A stretch of 20,396 bases of DNA from JAHFOW01 sp964370795. Its GTDB lineage: Bacteria; Planctomycetota; Brocadiia; Brocadiales; Brocadiaceae. The translations under genes and the position numbers were made by a program. Location of the stretch: positions 1 through 20,396 of the forward strand of contig CAYJME010000040.1 in NCBI GenBank assembly GCA_964370795.1, given 5' to 3'. The stretch's first letter is position 1, and each line of letters starts with the position of its first letter. The notes under the pieces were generated by a model. It was not told the origin of the DNA and ran no database searches. It saw only the letters and a list, made by a program, of their open reading frames with translations. Positions 1 through 6,529 of the stretch are shown one piece after another.

Positions 1-181
1 TTTCCTATCTTACCATTTTGCATCTTACTTACTGGTCTGAAAAAGCCAGTCCATTTTACCTTCACCCCCTGCTATACACTACCTGCCCTTCGGGCATAAA
101 AGTTAACATCCCGGTATTTCGTAAGGCAAAACAGCTACCATTTTCAAAATACCAAACTGATACAATTCTTTTATATATGGC

Positions 182-197
182 TGTGACGTACGTCACA
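182..197. promoter_or_regulatory. Perfect CRP-type operator palindrome
   Basis: The 16 bases TGTGACGTACGTCACA form a perfect palindrome that matches the classical CRP-family consensus TGTGA-N6-TCACA at every conserved position. It is followed by a very AT-rich stretch. No gene starts downstream on the plus strand for over 1.6 kb, so if it is functional it probably serves a leftward gene beginning before position 1, or an unannotated transcript. CRP/FNR-family regulators bind such sites. The regulator itself is not in this window. Confidence 0.5.
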
Positions 198-214
198 AAT
201 ATAAAAATATTTTA

Positions 215-255
215 ATTGCATAGGAATTTTCATTTTGTTTATGCGGTTTTTCAAG
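215..255 (+). repeat. 41-nt dispersed repeat, copy 1
   Basis: The first 22 bases (215-236, beginning ATTGCATAGGAATTTTC) are identical to 1664-1685. The next 19 bases match the second copy at 13 positions, keeping the core GCGG and the T run. This copy runs into the left arm of the palindrome at 262-346. The shared block ends at the assembly gap in the other copy, as expected if it is a multi-copy sequence. Confidence 0.6.
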
Positions 256-261
256 ATACCT

Positions 262-346
262 GGTAGCCGCAGACTTCAGTCTGCACCTTAATTGCACCAT
301 TCTCAGTTCAGTCACAAGTCCACGCAGGCTGAAGCCCGCGGCTACC
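262..346. repeat. Imperfect 23-bp inverted repeat (REP-like element)
   Basis: The arms 262-284 (starting GGTAGCCGCAGACTTCAG) and 324-346 (ending GAAGCCCGCGGCTACC) are reverse complements with 3 mismatches over 23 bases, separated by 39 bases. The flanks also mirror each other weakly (TCAAG at 251-255 and CTTGA at 350-354). Two of the three mismatches are C against A, the third is a tolerated G-U in RNA. There is no T run, so this is not a terminator. It resembles REP-like or small non-autonomous palindromic elements spread through genomes by a transposase encoded elsewhere. That assignment is inference. Confidence 0.55.
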
Positions 347-806
347 TAACTTGAAATGTTTAAAACAAAAACAGAATTTATATCGATATGCTTACAGAAA
401 CTTCCTTGCCAATTCTAAGAAGGGTTCAAGCAGAAGCGCCTTGACGTTATCGAAGAACATCCAAAATACTGTGTCTTACACCCAAATCAGCCCAAATAGG
501 TTTAAAGAATTCTGGAAGGATTAACGCTAGGCTTCAGGCGCCGTGAACCGCAGCAAGGAACGAGCGAAGGCTCTTGGCGACTGACAGGTTATTATACAGT
601 TCTGTCTAATGTTACTTTTCGGATGCCTATTCTTGTAGCATTAGAACATTCACAATATTATATGCCAAGCGTAACGCAATACACATACCAGAACATTAAT
701 TTTAAATATTATTTATGGGGTTGTTTCAATATGGCCTTTCGTTAAAGCACTTATGAATACTGCACAGGAAAATAAGATGAATAGTTTTCATCACATGGAT
801 GCAGAA

Positions 807-862
807 AAAGTGTAACATGGCACAGAAGTTTAACGTTACATTTATGTACCATGTTACACTTT
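807..862. repeat. Inverted repeat with 14-bp perfect arms
   Basis: AAAGTGTAACATGG (807-820) is the exact reverse complement of 849-862. Inside it, after one mismatch, three further bases pair (822-824 with 845-847). The 28-base centre includes the small palindrome TAACGTTA. No T run follows, so an intrinsic terminator is unlikely. It could be a miniature element, a recombination site or a structured RNA. There is no gene nearby to give it a role. Confidence 0.5.
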
Positions 863-1603
863 ACAAACTCCGTGTCATTAAATAAGGACTTCGGAGGCTT
901 GAAGTTTTAAATGTCCCCATCATAGGGGAAGAAATATAGTGACAATAAGCGTCTCCATACCAAAGAAAGATTATAGCTACAAGTGCCACACCAGGCCTTG
1001 AAGTGATTGGTTATGAGAAGGTGTGAACTGTTACCAATGAATAAAGGCTAGAGTACCCCTCACACTCCACCAACTCTCTACCTGCTGGATTCCTTTTATT
1101 ATATGGTGAGGTAGACTTGGTAGAGTTTATTTCGATGTGCGTAAAAATATGAAGACACCATACTTAATTTTCAGATTATTCTGGTGAGGAAGGGAACTGA
1201 TTAAATAGGTGTACCTGGAATTTGCAAATTTTCGTAAAAATGAAGTTGTTTTAAGACAATTACGGCCAAATCATAAGCCAATTCGAGACACATCTTTTCT
1301 GACTGTGTGAGTTTCTCCTTAATGATTTCATGTCGTACTTATGTCGCACCTGATGTTAAAACATTATACAACCAGGAAAAGACATCTAAAAGCTGGATTA
1401 TCTAAAACGCCTTGAGATTACAAGGGAAAACAGAACATATAAAAAGACATAAAAACACCAGAAAATCTTTACAAACAGCCCGAAAATATCTTATAATTAT
1501 CCTTCGATAATTTGCCGACTTCCCGAAAGTAATAATCCCTGTGAAAATGCACGGGAAAAATGTCGTTGTAAACGCATCGTCTTAAGCAACCTCCCATGGA
1601 AAC

Positions 1604-1635
1604 GATTGTTTCGCTCCGCTCGCAACGACAGAGGG
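1604..1635. repeat. Dispersed 'GATTG..CGCTCGCAA.GACAG' repeat, copy 1
   Basis: This stretch (GATTGTTTCGCTCCGCTC, then GCAACGACAGAGGG) matches 20266-20295 closely over about 28 bases with a few substitutions. The same type of sequence is a common intergenic repeat in many bacterial genomes. It is non-coding here. Confidence 0.5.
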
Positions 1636-1663
1636 GAAAAACTTTTGTTGTTTTCGTATATTT

Positions 1664-1704
1664 ATTGCATAGGAATTTTCATTTTAATTAAGCGGGTTTT
1701 GAGG
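1664..1704 (+). repeat. 41-nt dispersed repeat, copy 2, cut by the assembly gap
   Basis: Bases 1664-1685 are identical to 215-236, and 1686-1704 are 13/19 identical to 237-255. The sequence stops at the run of Ns, so the true right end of this copy is unknown. Confidence 0.6.
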
Positions 1705-1714
1705 NNNNNNNNNN
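1705..1714. other. Assembly gap (10 N)
   Basis: Ten unknown bases directly follow a repeat that also occurs at 215-255. The length of ten is probably a placeholder, so the real distance and content here are not known. Sequence to its left may not be truly adjacent to the TPR gene. Confidence 0.95.
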
Positions 1715-1821
1715 GTCCTGTACTGTATCTGTTTGTTGCTTTTGATTTGGTCAACCGGGACGATTGACCTGCCAACTTGACTTTTCTATTATTAACATTT
1801 ATTAAAAACGGAGGAAATGAA

Positions 1822-3264
1822 ATGAGGTCTTTTGTTAAGGTCTTTGTGCCACTGGTCGCCGTTCTATCGATTAGCGCAAGCGCTTATCCCCAGGAATCTT
1901 CCTGGAAAGCGCTCAGTTCTAAGGTGGTAGCCCTTTATCAACAGGGAAAATTTACCGATGCAATTAATATCGCAAAAGAGGCGTTATCGATTGCAAAAAG
2001 CACCTTTGGAAAAGATAGCCCAAATACGGCAACGTCCATGAGCAACCTTGCAGAGCTTTACAAATCTGTAGGCAAATATGCCGACTCGGAATCTCTCTAC
2101 AAGCAGGCAATGCCAATCATGGAAAAGGCGTATGGAAAAGATTCTCCCACTATTGTGCCATCTCTCAATAATATGGCGGATCTTTATACAGTTATGGAAA
2201 AATACAACGACGCAGAGAATCTTTACAAACGCGCTTTGTCAATAAAAGAGAAGGCCATCGGTAAGGATAGCCCTGATACCATAACAGCCATCAGCAATCT
2301 TGCCGCTCTTTATAAGGCGCAGGATAAATATCAGGAAGCAGAGCCTCTTTACAAACAGGCGCTTTCCATAGGGGAGAAGAAACTCGGCAAAGACCATCCA
2401 ACGGTGGCAAAGACTTTAAGCAGCCTCGCAGACCTTTACAAGGATCAGGGCAAGGACTCTGAAGCAAATTCACTTTACCAACAGGCAATGGCAATTAAAG
2501 AAAAGTCCTTAGACAAAGACCGTTCAAATATTGCCACAATTATCAGCAGCCTGTCAGGGCTTTATGGCGCACAAGATACAAGCAAACCATCGGCAGCTGA
2601 ACCTCTTCAAAGTCAAGTGGTGTCAATAGCTGACAAGATGCTGGATACAAAAAGTCAGGACACGGAGGATTCTCTTGATGATTTAGCGAAACTTTATATT
2701 GCCCGGGGAAAATACGCCGACGCGGAATCTCTTTACAAACAAGCGATCTCAGCAAAGGAGACATCTTTTGGCAAAGATAACCCCAATATGATACCCAACC
2801 TTAACAATCTCGCAGAACTTTACTGCAATCAGCATAAGTATGCCGATGCAGAGCCTCTCTATAATCAGGCGCTGGGAATCAAGGAGAACGTATTTGGTAA
2901 AGATCATCCTAAAGTAGTTTCACCATTAAACAATCTCGCAGAGGTTTACAGCAAACGGGAAAAATATGCCGATGCAGAAGCTCTTTATAAGCGAGCCATT
3001 GGAATAAGGGAAAAGGCGCTCGGTAAAGAAAATCCAAAAGTTGCGATGTCTCTTAACAATTTAGCGTCTCTCTACACTAATATGGGCAGATACAAGGATG
3101 CAGAACCTTTGTATAAACAAGTATTGGCAATACGGGAAAAGGCCTTTGGCAAAAACCACCCGAAGGTGGCAAATGTCCTGGAGGATATGAGTGCGCTTTA
3201 CAAAAAGATGGGAAAAGACGCTGATGCAAAGAAGTTGGATGCGCGAGTAAAAGAGATTCGCTAA
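1822..3264 (+). CDS. Secreted tetratricopeptide repeat protein (kinesin light chain-like)
   Basis: The product is a 480-residue exported protein made almost wholly of TPR repeats, a fold that forms a superhelical surface for binding other proteins. Its partner cannot be read from the sequence. Residues 1-21 (MRSFVKVFVPLVAVLSISAS) form a signal peptide with a likely cut after ASA. About ten units with a regular 42-residue period follow from residue 31 to the end, with the pattern NLA.LY...KY.DAE.LYKRAL.I.EK.FGK.HP typical of kinesin-light-chain-like TPRs. The unit at about 239-281 is degenerate. The ATG at 1822 is chosen because GGAGG lies 7 bases upstream (1810-1814) and because it gives a clean signal peptide. 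An in-frame TTG at 1777 would add 15 residues and is less likely. No catalytic domain is visible. Confidence 0.85.
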   Translation: MRSFVKVFVPLVAVLSISASAYPQESSWKALSSKVVALYQQGKFTDAINIAKEALSIAKSTFGKDSPNTATSMSNLAELYKSVGKYADSESLYKQAMPIMEKAYGKDSPTIVPSLNNMADLYTVMEKYNDAENLYKRALSIKEKAIGKDSPDTITAISNLAALYKAQDKYQEAEPLYKQALSIGEKKLGKDHPTVAKTLSSLADLYKDQGKDSEANSLYQQAMAIKEKSLDKDRSNIATIISSLSGLYGAQDTSKPSAAEPLQSQVVSIADKMLDTKSQDTEDSLDDLAKLYIARGKYADAESLYKQAISAKETSFGKDNPNMIPNLNNLAELYCNQHKYADAEPLYNQALGIKENVFGKDHPKVVSPLNNLAEVYSKREKYADAEALYKRAIGIREKALGKENPKVAMSLNNLASLYTNMGRYKDAEPLYKQVLAIREKAFGKNHPKVANVLEDMSALYKKMGKDADAKKLDARVKEIR

Positions 3265-3379
3265 ACGATTGCTACGAAGAATATTGAATGAAGGTGATAT
3301 TCTTGCTACCATTGCAGAAACGGATAAAAAAGAAACAACTATTTTCATAGAGTTCATTCAGTAGAGGAAAATTACTCTG

Positions 3380-3526
3380 GTGGGTAAAATTCTCACGTAC
3401 TTTTTCTTTTTGTTTGGCTTTTTATTGCTTATTATTCTGCCGGCAGGCAAGAAATCTGCGCATGCTGAAGAACAGAGAGGTTATGAAAAAGTACGGCCAG
3501 GCTATAACTCAAAGAGCATAATATAA
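3380..3526 (+). CDS. Possible small secreted peptide (48 aa)
   Basis: This GTG-started open frame encodes 48 residues beginning MGKILTYFFFLFGFLLLIIL. The lysine followed by a strongly hydrophobic stretch and the sequence SAHA-EE looks like a signal peptide with an AxA-type cut, which would leave a short charged peptide (EEQRGYEKVRPGYNSKSII). A purine-rich AGAGGA lies about 11 bases upstream. An in-frame stop lies at 3362-3364. I recognise no family. It could be the remnant of a longer secreted protein, or a chance frame, although the signal-peptide-like arrangement argues against chance. Confidence 0.35.
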   Translation: MGKILTYFFFLFGFLLLIILPAGKKSAHAEEQRGYEKVRPGYNSKSII

Positions 3527-3529
3527 TAG

Positions 3530-3559
3530 TTGAGAATGCTTTAAAATCCATGATACAAT
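3530..3559 (+). promoter_or_regulatory. Possible sigma-70-type promoter upstream of the cyclophilin gene
   Basis: TTGAGA (3530-3535) and TACAAT (3554-3559) are separated by 18 bases, a reasonable housekeeping promoter. Transcription would start near 3566 and run through the hairpin at 3591-3656 before reaching the isomerase gene. Confidence 0.35.
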
Positions 3560-3590
3560 GTGGACTAATATTTTGTCTTACCTGAAATAT

Positions 3591-3671
3591 CCCTCATCCT
3601 AAGTCTCTCACAAGGGGTAAGTAAACTTTCCTGCCCTTGTGAAAAGGATGTAGGGGATGTTTTTTGTTTTT
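3591..3671 (+). terminator. Long hairpin followed by a T run (terminator or attenuator)
   Basis: Three nested paired blocks are visible: CCCT/AGGG (3591-3594 with 3652-3655), CATCCT/AGGATG (3595-3600 with 3645-3650) and a perfect 9-bp TCACAAGGG/CCCTTGTGA (3608-3616 with 3634-3642). A T-rich tract (3660-3671) follows within a few bases. It could end transcription from the TPR gene and small ORF. It lies between a possible promoter at 3530-3559 and the isomerase start, so it could also act as a leader attenuator. Confidence 0.55.
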
Positions 3672-3715
3672 ATATTTTCTGTAAATATTCGATTATAAAT
3701 TGAAAGGAGCTATAC

Positions 3716-4201
3716 ATGGCCGGTAAACAGTGGAACAGTCCACCAGCAATGCAAATCGACCCTAAGAAAAAATATTGTGCAACCATTGAAACAAAGAGGG
3801 GGAATATTGTTATAGAGTTATATCCGCAACACGCGCCAAAAACGGTTAATAACTTTGTATTCCTTGTCAAAGAGGGTTTTTATGATGGCGTAACGTTTCA
3901 CCGGGTAATTGATAACTTTATGATCCAGGGTGGCGATCCCACAGGCACCGGCAGGGGTGGTCCTGGCTACCGGTTTGAAGACGAAGTCAAAGGTAATCCG
4001 CTCACCCACGATACGGGGGTGCTCTCGATGGCCAATGCCGGACCAGGCACAAATGGAAGCCAATTCTTCATTACCCATTCACCACAGCCACACCTTAATG
4101 GCAAGCACACGGTGTTTGGCAAGGCAGTCAACAGTATGGACGTTGTCAATGCAATTCGGCAGGGCGATGTAATGACGAAGGTAACGATTACCGAGAGTTA
4201 A
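3716..4201 (+). CDS. Cyclophilin-type peptidyl-prolyl cis-trans isomerase
   Basis: This 161-residue protein is a single-domain cyclophilin that speeds cis-trans isomerisation of proline peptide bonds during protein folding. It has no signal peptide or membrane segment, so it is probably cytoplasmic. The family hallmarks are present: FHRVI with the catalytic Arg63, QGGDPTGTG (71-79), and GSQFFIT (114-120). The position of the cyclosporin-contacting tryptophan of human cyclophilin A is His126 (PHLNGKHTVFG), a common bacterial variant that predicts weak drug binding. The ATG at 3716 is preceded by AAAGGAG at good spacing. Its length fits bacterial PpiB-like enzymes. The gene may be transcribed alone, since a T-rich hairpin precedes it. 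Confidence 0.93.
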   Translation: MAGKQWNSPPAMQIDPKKKYCATIETKRGNIVIELYPQHAPKTVNNFVFLVKEGFYDGVTFHRVIDNFMIQGGDPTGTGRGGPGYRFEDEVKGNPLTHDTGVLSMANAGPGTNGSQFFITHSPQPHLNGKHTVFGKAVNSMDVVNAIRQGDVMTKVTITES

Positions 4202-4217
4202 AATTATTACACCACGG

Positions 4218-4242
4218 AGAGACGTCCCGACGGGACGTCTCT
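4218..4242. repeat. Perfect 11-bp palindromic hairpin
   Basis: AGAGACGTCCC (4218-4228) and GGGACGTCTCT (4232-4242) pair fully around a 3-base loop. It sits between the isomerase and flavin-reductase genes and has no T run. It shares the GAGACG/CGTCTC stem end with the palindrome at 16697-16724, and both resemble small dispersed palindromic repeats of bacterial genomes. It might still slow or stop transcripts from the gene before it. Confidence 0.6.
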
Positions 4243-4284
4243 ATCATTGAATATAACAAAGTAATTCAAAACAGGGGGGGCAGT

Positions 4285-4851
4285 GTGAAAAGATCATTAG
4301 GCGCAAAAACCATCGTATATCCAACACCAGTTCTTATTGTTGGGACGTATGATAAGGCAGGAAAACCAAATGCAATGAATGTTGCATGGGGAGGGCTCTG
4401 CTGTTCCAATCCCCCCAGCGTTGCAATTTCGCTCAGGAAGGCTACCTATACATACGGAAATATTGTCGAGAGAAAGGCGTTTACAGTCAATATACCCTCG
4501 GAGGCTTATATTAAGGAAGCCGATTATTTTGGGATTGTATCCGGCGGAAAGGAAGATAAGTTTGCTGCAACAAAGCTTACCCCGGTGAAGAGCGATCTTG
4601 TAGACGCCCCTTACATTAATGAGTTTCCGCTTGTTTTAGAATGTAAACTCACGCATACGGTTGAAATAGGGTTACATACCCAGTTTATTGGCCAGATTGT
4701 AGACGTCAAGGTTGAAGAATCTGTGCTGGGAGAAGGCGGCACCATTGATATAGAAAAACTGCGCCCGTTCTTTTATGCCCCGGAGATACGCGCTTATTAT
4801 GGAGTTGGTAAGTGTCTTGGCAAGGCATTTTCCGTAGGAAAGCAAATTTAA
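4285..4851 (+). CDS. Flavin reductase-like, FMN-binding split-barrel protein
   Basis: The 188-residue product belongs to the flavin reductase-like/flavoredoxin family, whose members bind FMN in a split beta-barrel and act as small electron carriers or NAD(P)H:flavin reductases. Features seen: an N-terminal PTPVLIVGTYDKAGKPNAMN (residues 13-32), the SNPPSVAISLRKATYTYGNI segment (41-60) that contacts flavin in relatives, FTVNIPS (66-72), and a C-terminal YYGVGKCLGKAFSVGKQI. No signal peptide is visible. The start is GTG at 4285, preceded by the G-run AGGGGGGG at 4273-4280, which serves as an unusual ribosome binding site. The exact electron partner cannot be told from sequence. Confidence 0.85.
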   Translation: MKRSLGAKTIVYPTPVLIVGTYDKAGKPNAMNVAWGGLCCSNPPSVAISLRKATYTYGNIVERKAFTVNIPSEAYIKEADYFGIVSGGKEDKFAATKLTPVKSDLVDAPYINEFPLVLECKLTHTVEIGLHTQFIGQIVDVKVEESVLGEGGTIDIEKLRPFFYAPEIRAYYGVGKCLGKAFSVGKQI

Positions 4852-4896
4852 AAATAGCATTGTTTCGTTTGGTTCGTTATAGAAGGAACATAATTT

Positions 4897-6360
4897 ATGA
4901 ATACAAGGCTGCCCTTTTACACCTTAAAAAAACTATTTTTCCCGGGATTGTTTTTTTCCATTGTTTTTTATTGTACGATATGCACAACAAATACTCTTGC
5001 AGATTCATGGCCAAAGCCAGTCACTGTGGAATCTGATGTCGATGTCGTGGTAAACAAATCTACATCCATAGCGGTAGATAAAAATGGCAAGCCTTATATT
5101 TGCTATAGCGACATCAGAAACCATCGTCTTACGTATGCAACAACGGACAACTTTGGTACGTGGACAGCAAAATCAATTCTTAGGAATAGTAATACCCTTG
5201 GCGCCTCAATAGCGGTTGATACAAAGAAGAAGATACATATCTGCTATATAGATGACGATGATAACCTTTATTACACAACGAATGCTTACGACTACGGCGA
5301 TTGGTTTACCGCTGCGTTAGATACGAGTGGTTTTCCTGGCGTAAATACCGACGTGGCTGTTGATCCAAACGACAAGGTGCATATCTGCTATTATGATAAT
5401 TTTAACAAGATACTTAAGTATGTCACGAATGTCTCAGACACGTGGGAAACAACTGACGTAGAAACCCTTGACAGCCTGGTGGATGCTGCAGATTGTTCCA
5501 TAGCAATAGGTACAGATACCGTTACTACCTCCTCTGCCTCCGTCCACATAAGCTATATAGGTTCTGTAGGTTCCGGCACAGGTACCGTTAGTGCCTATGC
5601 TGAAGATAACCCTCATACTGGAATAAGACTCAAACACGCTACCAATGCATCGGGCGCATGGACAACAACGGTGGTACATCCGAATGGTGACGCACGTTAC
5701 GGTGCTTCTATTGCCGTTGACAAAAATCGCGATCCACATATAAGCTATTCCACGGTTGATAAAATTATGTATGGTATTTATAAAGACGGCTTATGGTTTA
5801 TAGAACCGGTAGACAGTGGATATTTTGATTGGAAAACTTCTCTCGGCATCGATACGCTGGGTAATGCACATATCTGCTATTATGACAACAAAAATGAGAA
5901 TCTCATGTACGCAACAAATAACTCCGGTTCGTGGAAAAGTACTATAGTGGATAGTGTCGATGACGGAGGTAAATACAACTCCCTTGCAGTTGCGCCGGAA
6001 AAAGTCCATATCAGTTATTATGACGCTCATCAAAGGGCTGTAATGTACACCGCAAAATGCATAGCAACATCTTTAACGCCATCGGATTTCGACCTAACGC
6101 TCCATCAAGCGGGAACGGCAACAGTAACCCTGCAACTTGCTGGTAACGAAGATTGTCAGATTGAACTCAAGGGCAAAAAAATTACTGCAACCATAGTATC
6201 TGGCAGGAAGCTTATCTCGGTTAAACCAAGGAGTAAAAAAACCGATGAAAATGGCTTTGCAGAATTTATGATTAGCGCAAAGAATGGTACCGGTACTGCA
6301 AAAGTAAATTTTGAATATTTTAAACTGAATGTAAAAACAAAAGTTACCGTTGAAGAATGA
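4897..6360 (+). CDS. Secreted seven-repeat beta-propeller-like protein with C-terminal Ig-like region
   Basis: This 487-residue protein starts with a signal peptide (residues 1-35, hydrophobic FFPGLFFSIVFYC, likely cut after TLA). Seven copies of a motif like SIAVD..G..HICYYD follow at about residues 57-71, 104-119, 152-167, 201-221, 271-285, 315-330 and 362-376, each followed by a strand such as L.YATN.SG.W. The spacing of about 48 residues (about 70 around repeat four) fits a seven-bladed propeller of the sialidase or exo-repeat kind. No Asp-box series (SxDxGxTW) or obvious catalytic set is seen. Residues about 390-487 (DFDLTLHQAGTATVTLQL, then DENGFAEFMISAKNGTGTAKV) look like a bacterial Ig-like domain. 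AAGGAA lies 8 bases before the ATG. Its function is unknown; binding at the cell surface is a guess. Confidence 0.75.
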   Translation: MNTRLPFYTLKKLFFPGLFFSIVFYCTICTTNTLADSWPKPVTVESDVDVVVNKSTSIAVDKNGKPYICYSDIRNHRLTYATTDNFGTWTAKSILRNSNTLGASIAVDTKKKIHICYIDDDDNLYYTTNAYDYGDWFTAALDTSGFPGVNTDVAVDPNDKVHICYYDNFNKILKYVTNVSDTWETTDVETLDSLVDAADCSIAIGTDTVTTSSASVHISYIGSVGSGTGTVSAYAEDNPHTGIRLKHATNASGAWTTTVVHPNGDARYGASIAVDKNRDPHISYSTVDKIMYGIYKDGLWFIEPVDSGYFDWKTSLGIDTLGNAHICYYDNKNENLMYATNNSGSWKSTIVDSVDDGGKYNSLAVAPEKVHISYYDAHQRAVMYTAKCIATSLTPSDFDLTLHQAGTATVTLQLAGNEDCQIELKGKKITATIVSGRKLISVKPRSKKTDENGFAEFMISAKNGTGTAKVNFEYFKLNVKTKVTVEE

Positions 6361-6529
6361 AGTCCTTGTTTTGGAAAAACCGTTTCATCTTTTCCTGGAT
6401 GTAATTTGTCGTTATAATTTTGATGACTGGGAATTTCAAGCCAGCCTTGCAGTAACAACGCATGAATTGCCACTGCACTATCAAAAGTCGAAGGCTTAAT
6501 TTATTAATCTCAGGGTAATGGAAAATTAG

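Larger units (their letters stand above)
1..1776. other. Gene-poor, repeat-rich spacer
   Basis: No convincing gene is present in this 1.8-kb stretch. All six frames are broken by frequent stops, and the longest plus-strand open frame (18-215, 65 codons) has no recognisable domain and no ribosome binding site. It holds a CRP-type palindrome (182-197), two copies of a 41-nt repeat (215-255 and 1664-1704), a long imperfect palindrome (262-346), a second inverted repeat (807-862), a dispersed repeat (1604-1635) and an assembly gap (1705-1714). Short protein-like stretches can be read but none is long enough to name. It is most likely an intergenic region containing decayed DNA and mobile repeats. 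Confidence 0.7.

Noticed and set aside
18..215. 65-codon open frame at the left end
   Set aside because: No ribosome binding site, no domain-like composition, and its end runs through the CRP-type palindrome and into the dispersed repeat.
392..460. Minus-strand 22-codon frame (MFFDNVKALLLEPFLELARK...), protein-like
   Set aside because: It is amphipathic and could be a membrane-protein remnant, but it is too short and has no ribosome binding site.
967..1026. Short plus-strand stretch KIIATSATPGLEVIGYEKV, loosely like the start of YbjQ-type proteins
   Set aside because: Only 19 codons, no start codon, and the likeness is weak.
1777..1821. TTG-started N-terminal extension of the TPR protein
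   Set aside because: The internal ATG at 1822 has GGAGG at good spacing and begins a normal signal peptide.
2291..3357. Several minus-strand open frames inside the TPR gene
   Set aside because: They follow the repeat period of the TPR gene and are low-complexity shadows of it.
6350..6505. Short plus-strand frame between the propeller gene and purD (LEKPFHLFLDVICRYNFDDW...)
   Set aside because: It reads like protein but has no ATG, has only a TTG start inside the previous gene, and matches no family I know.
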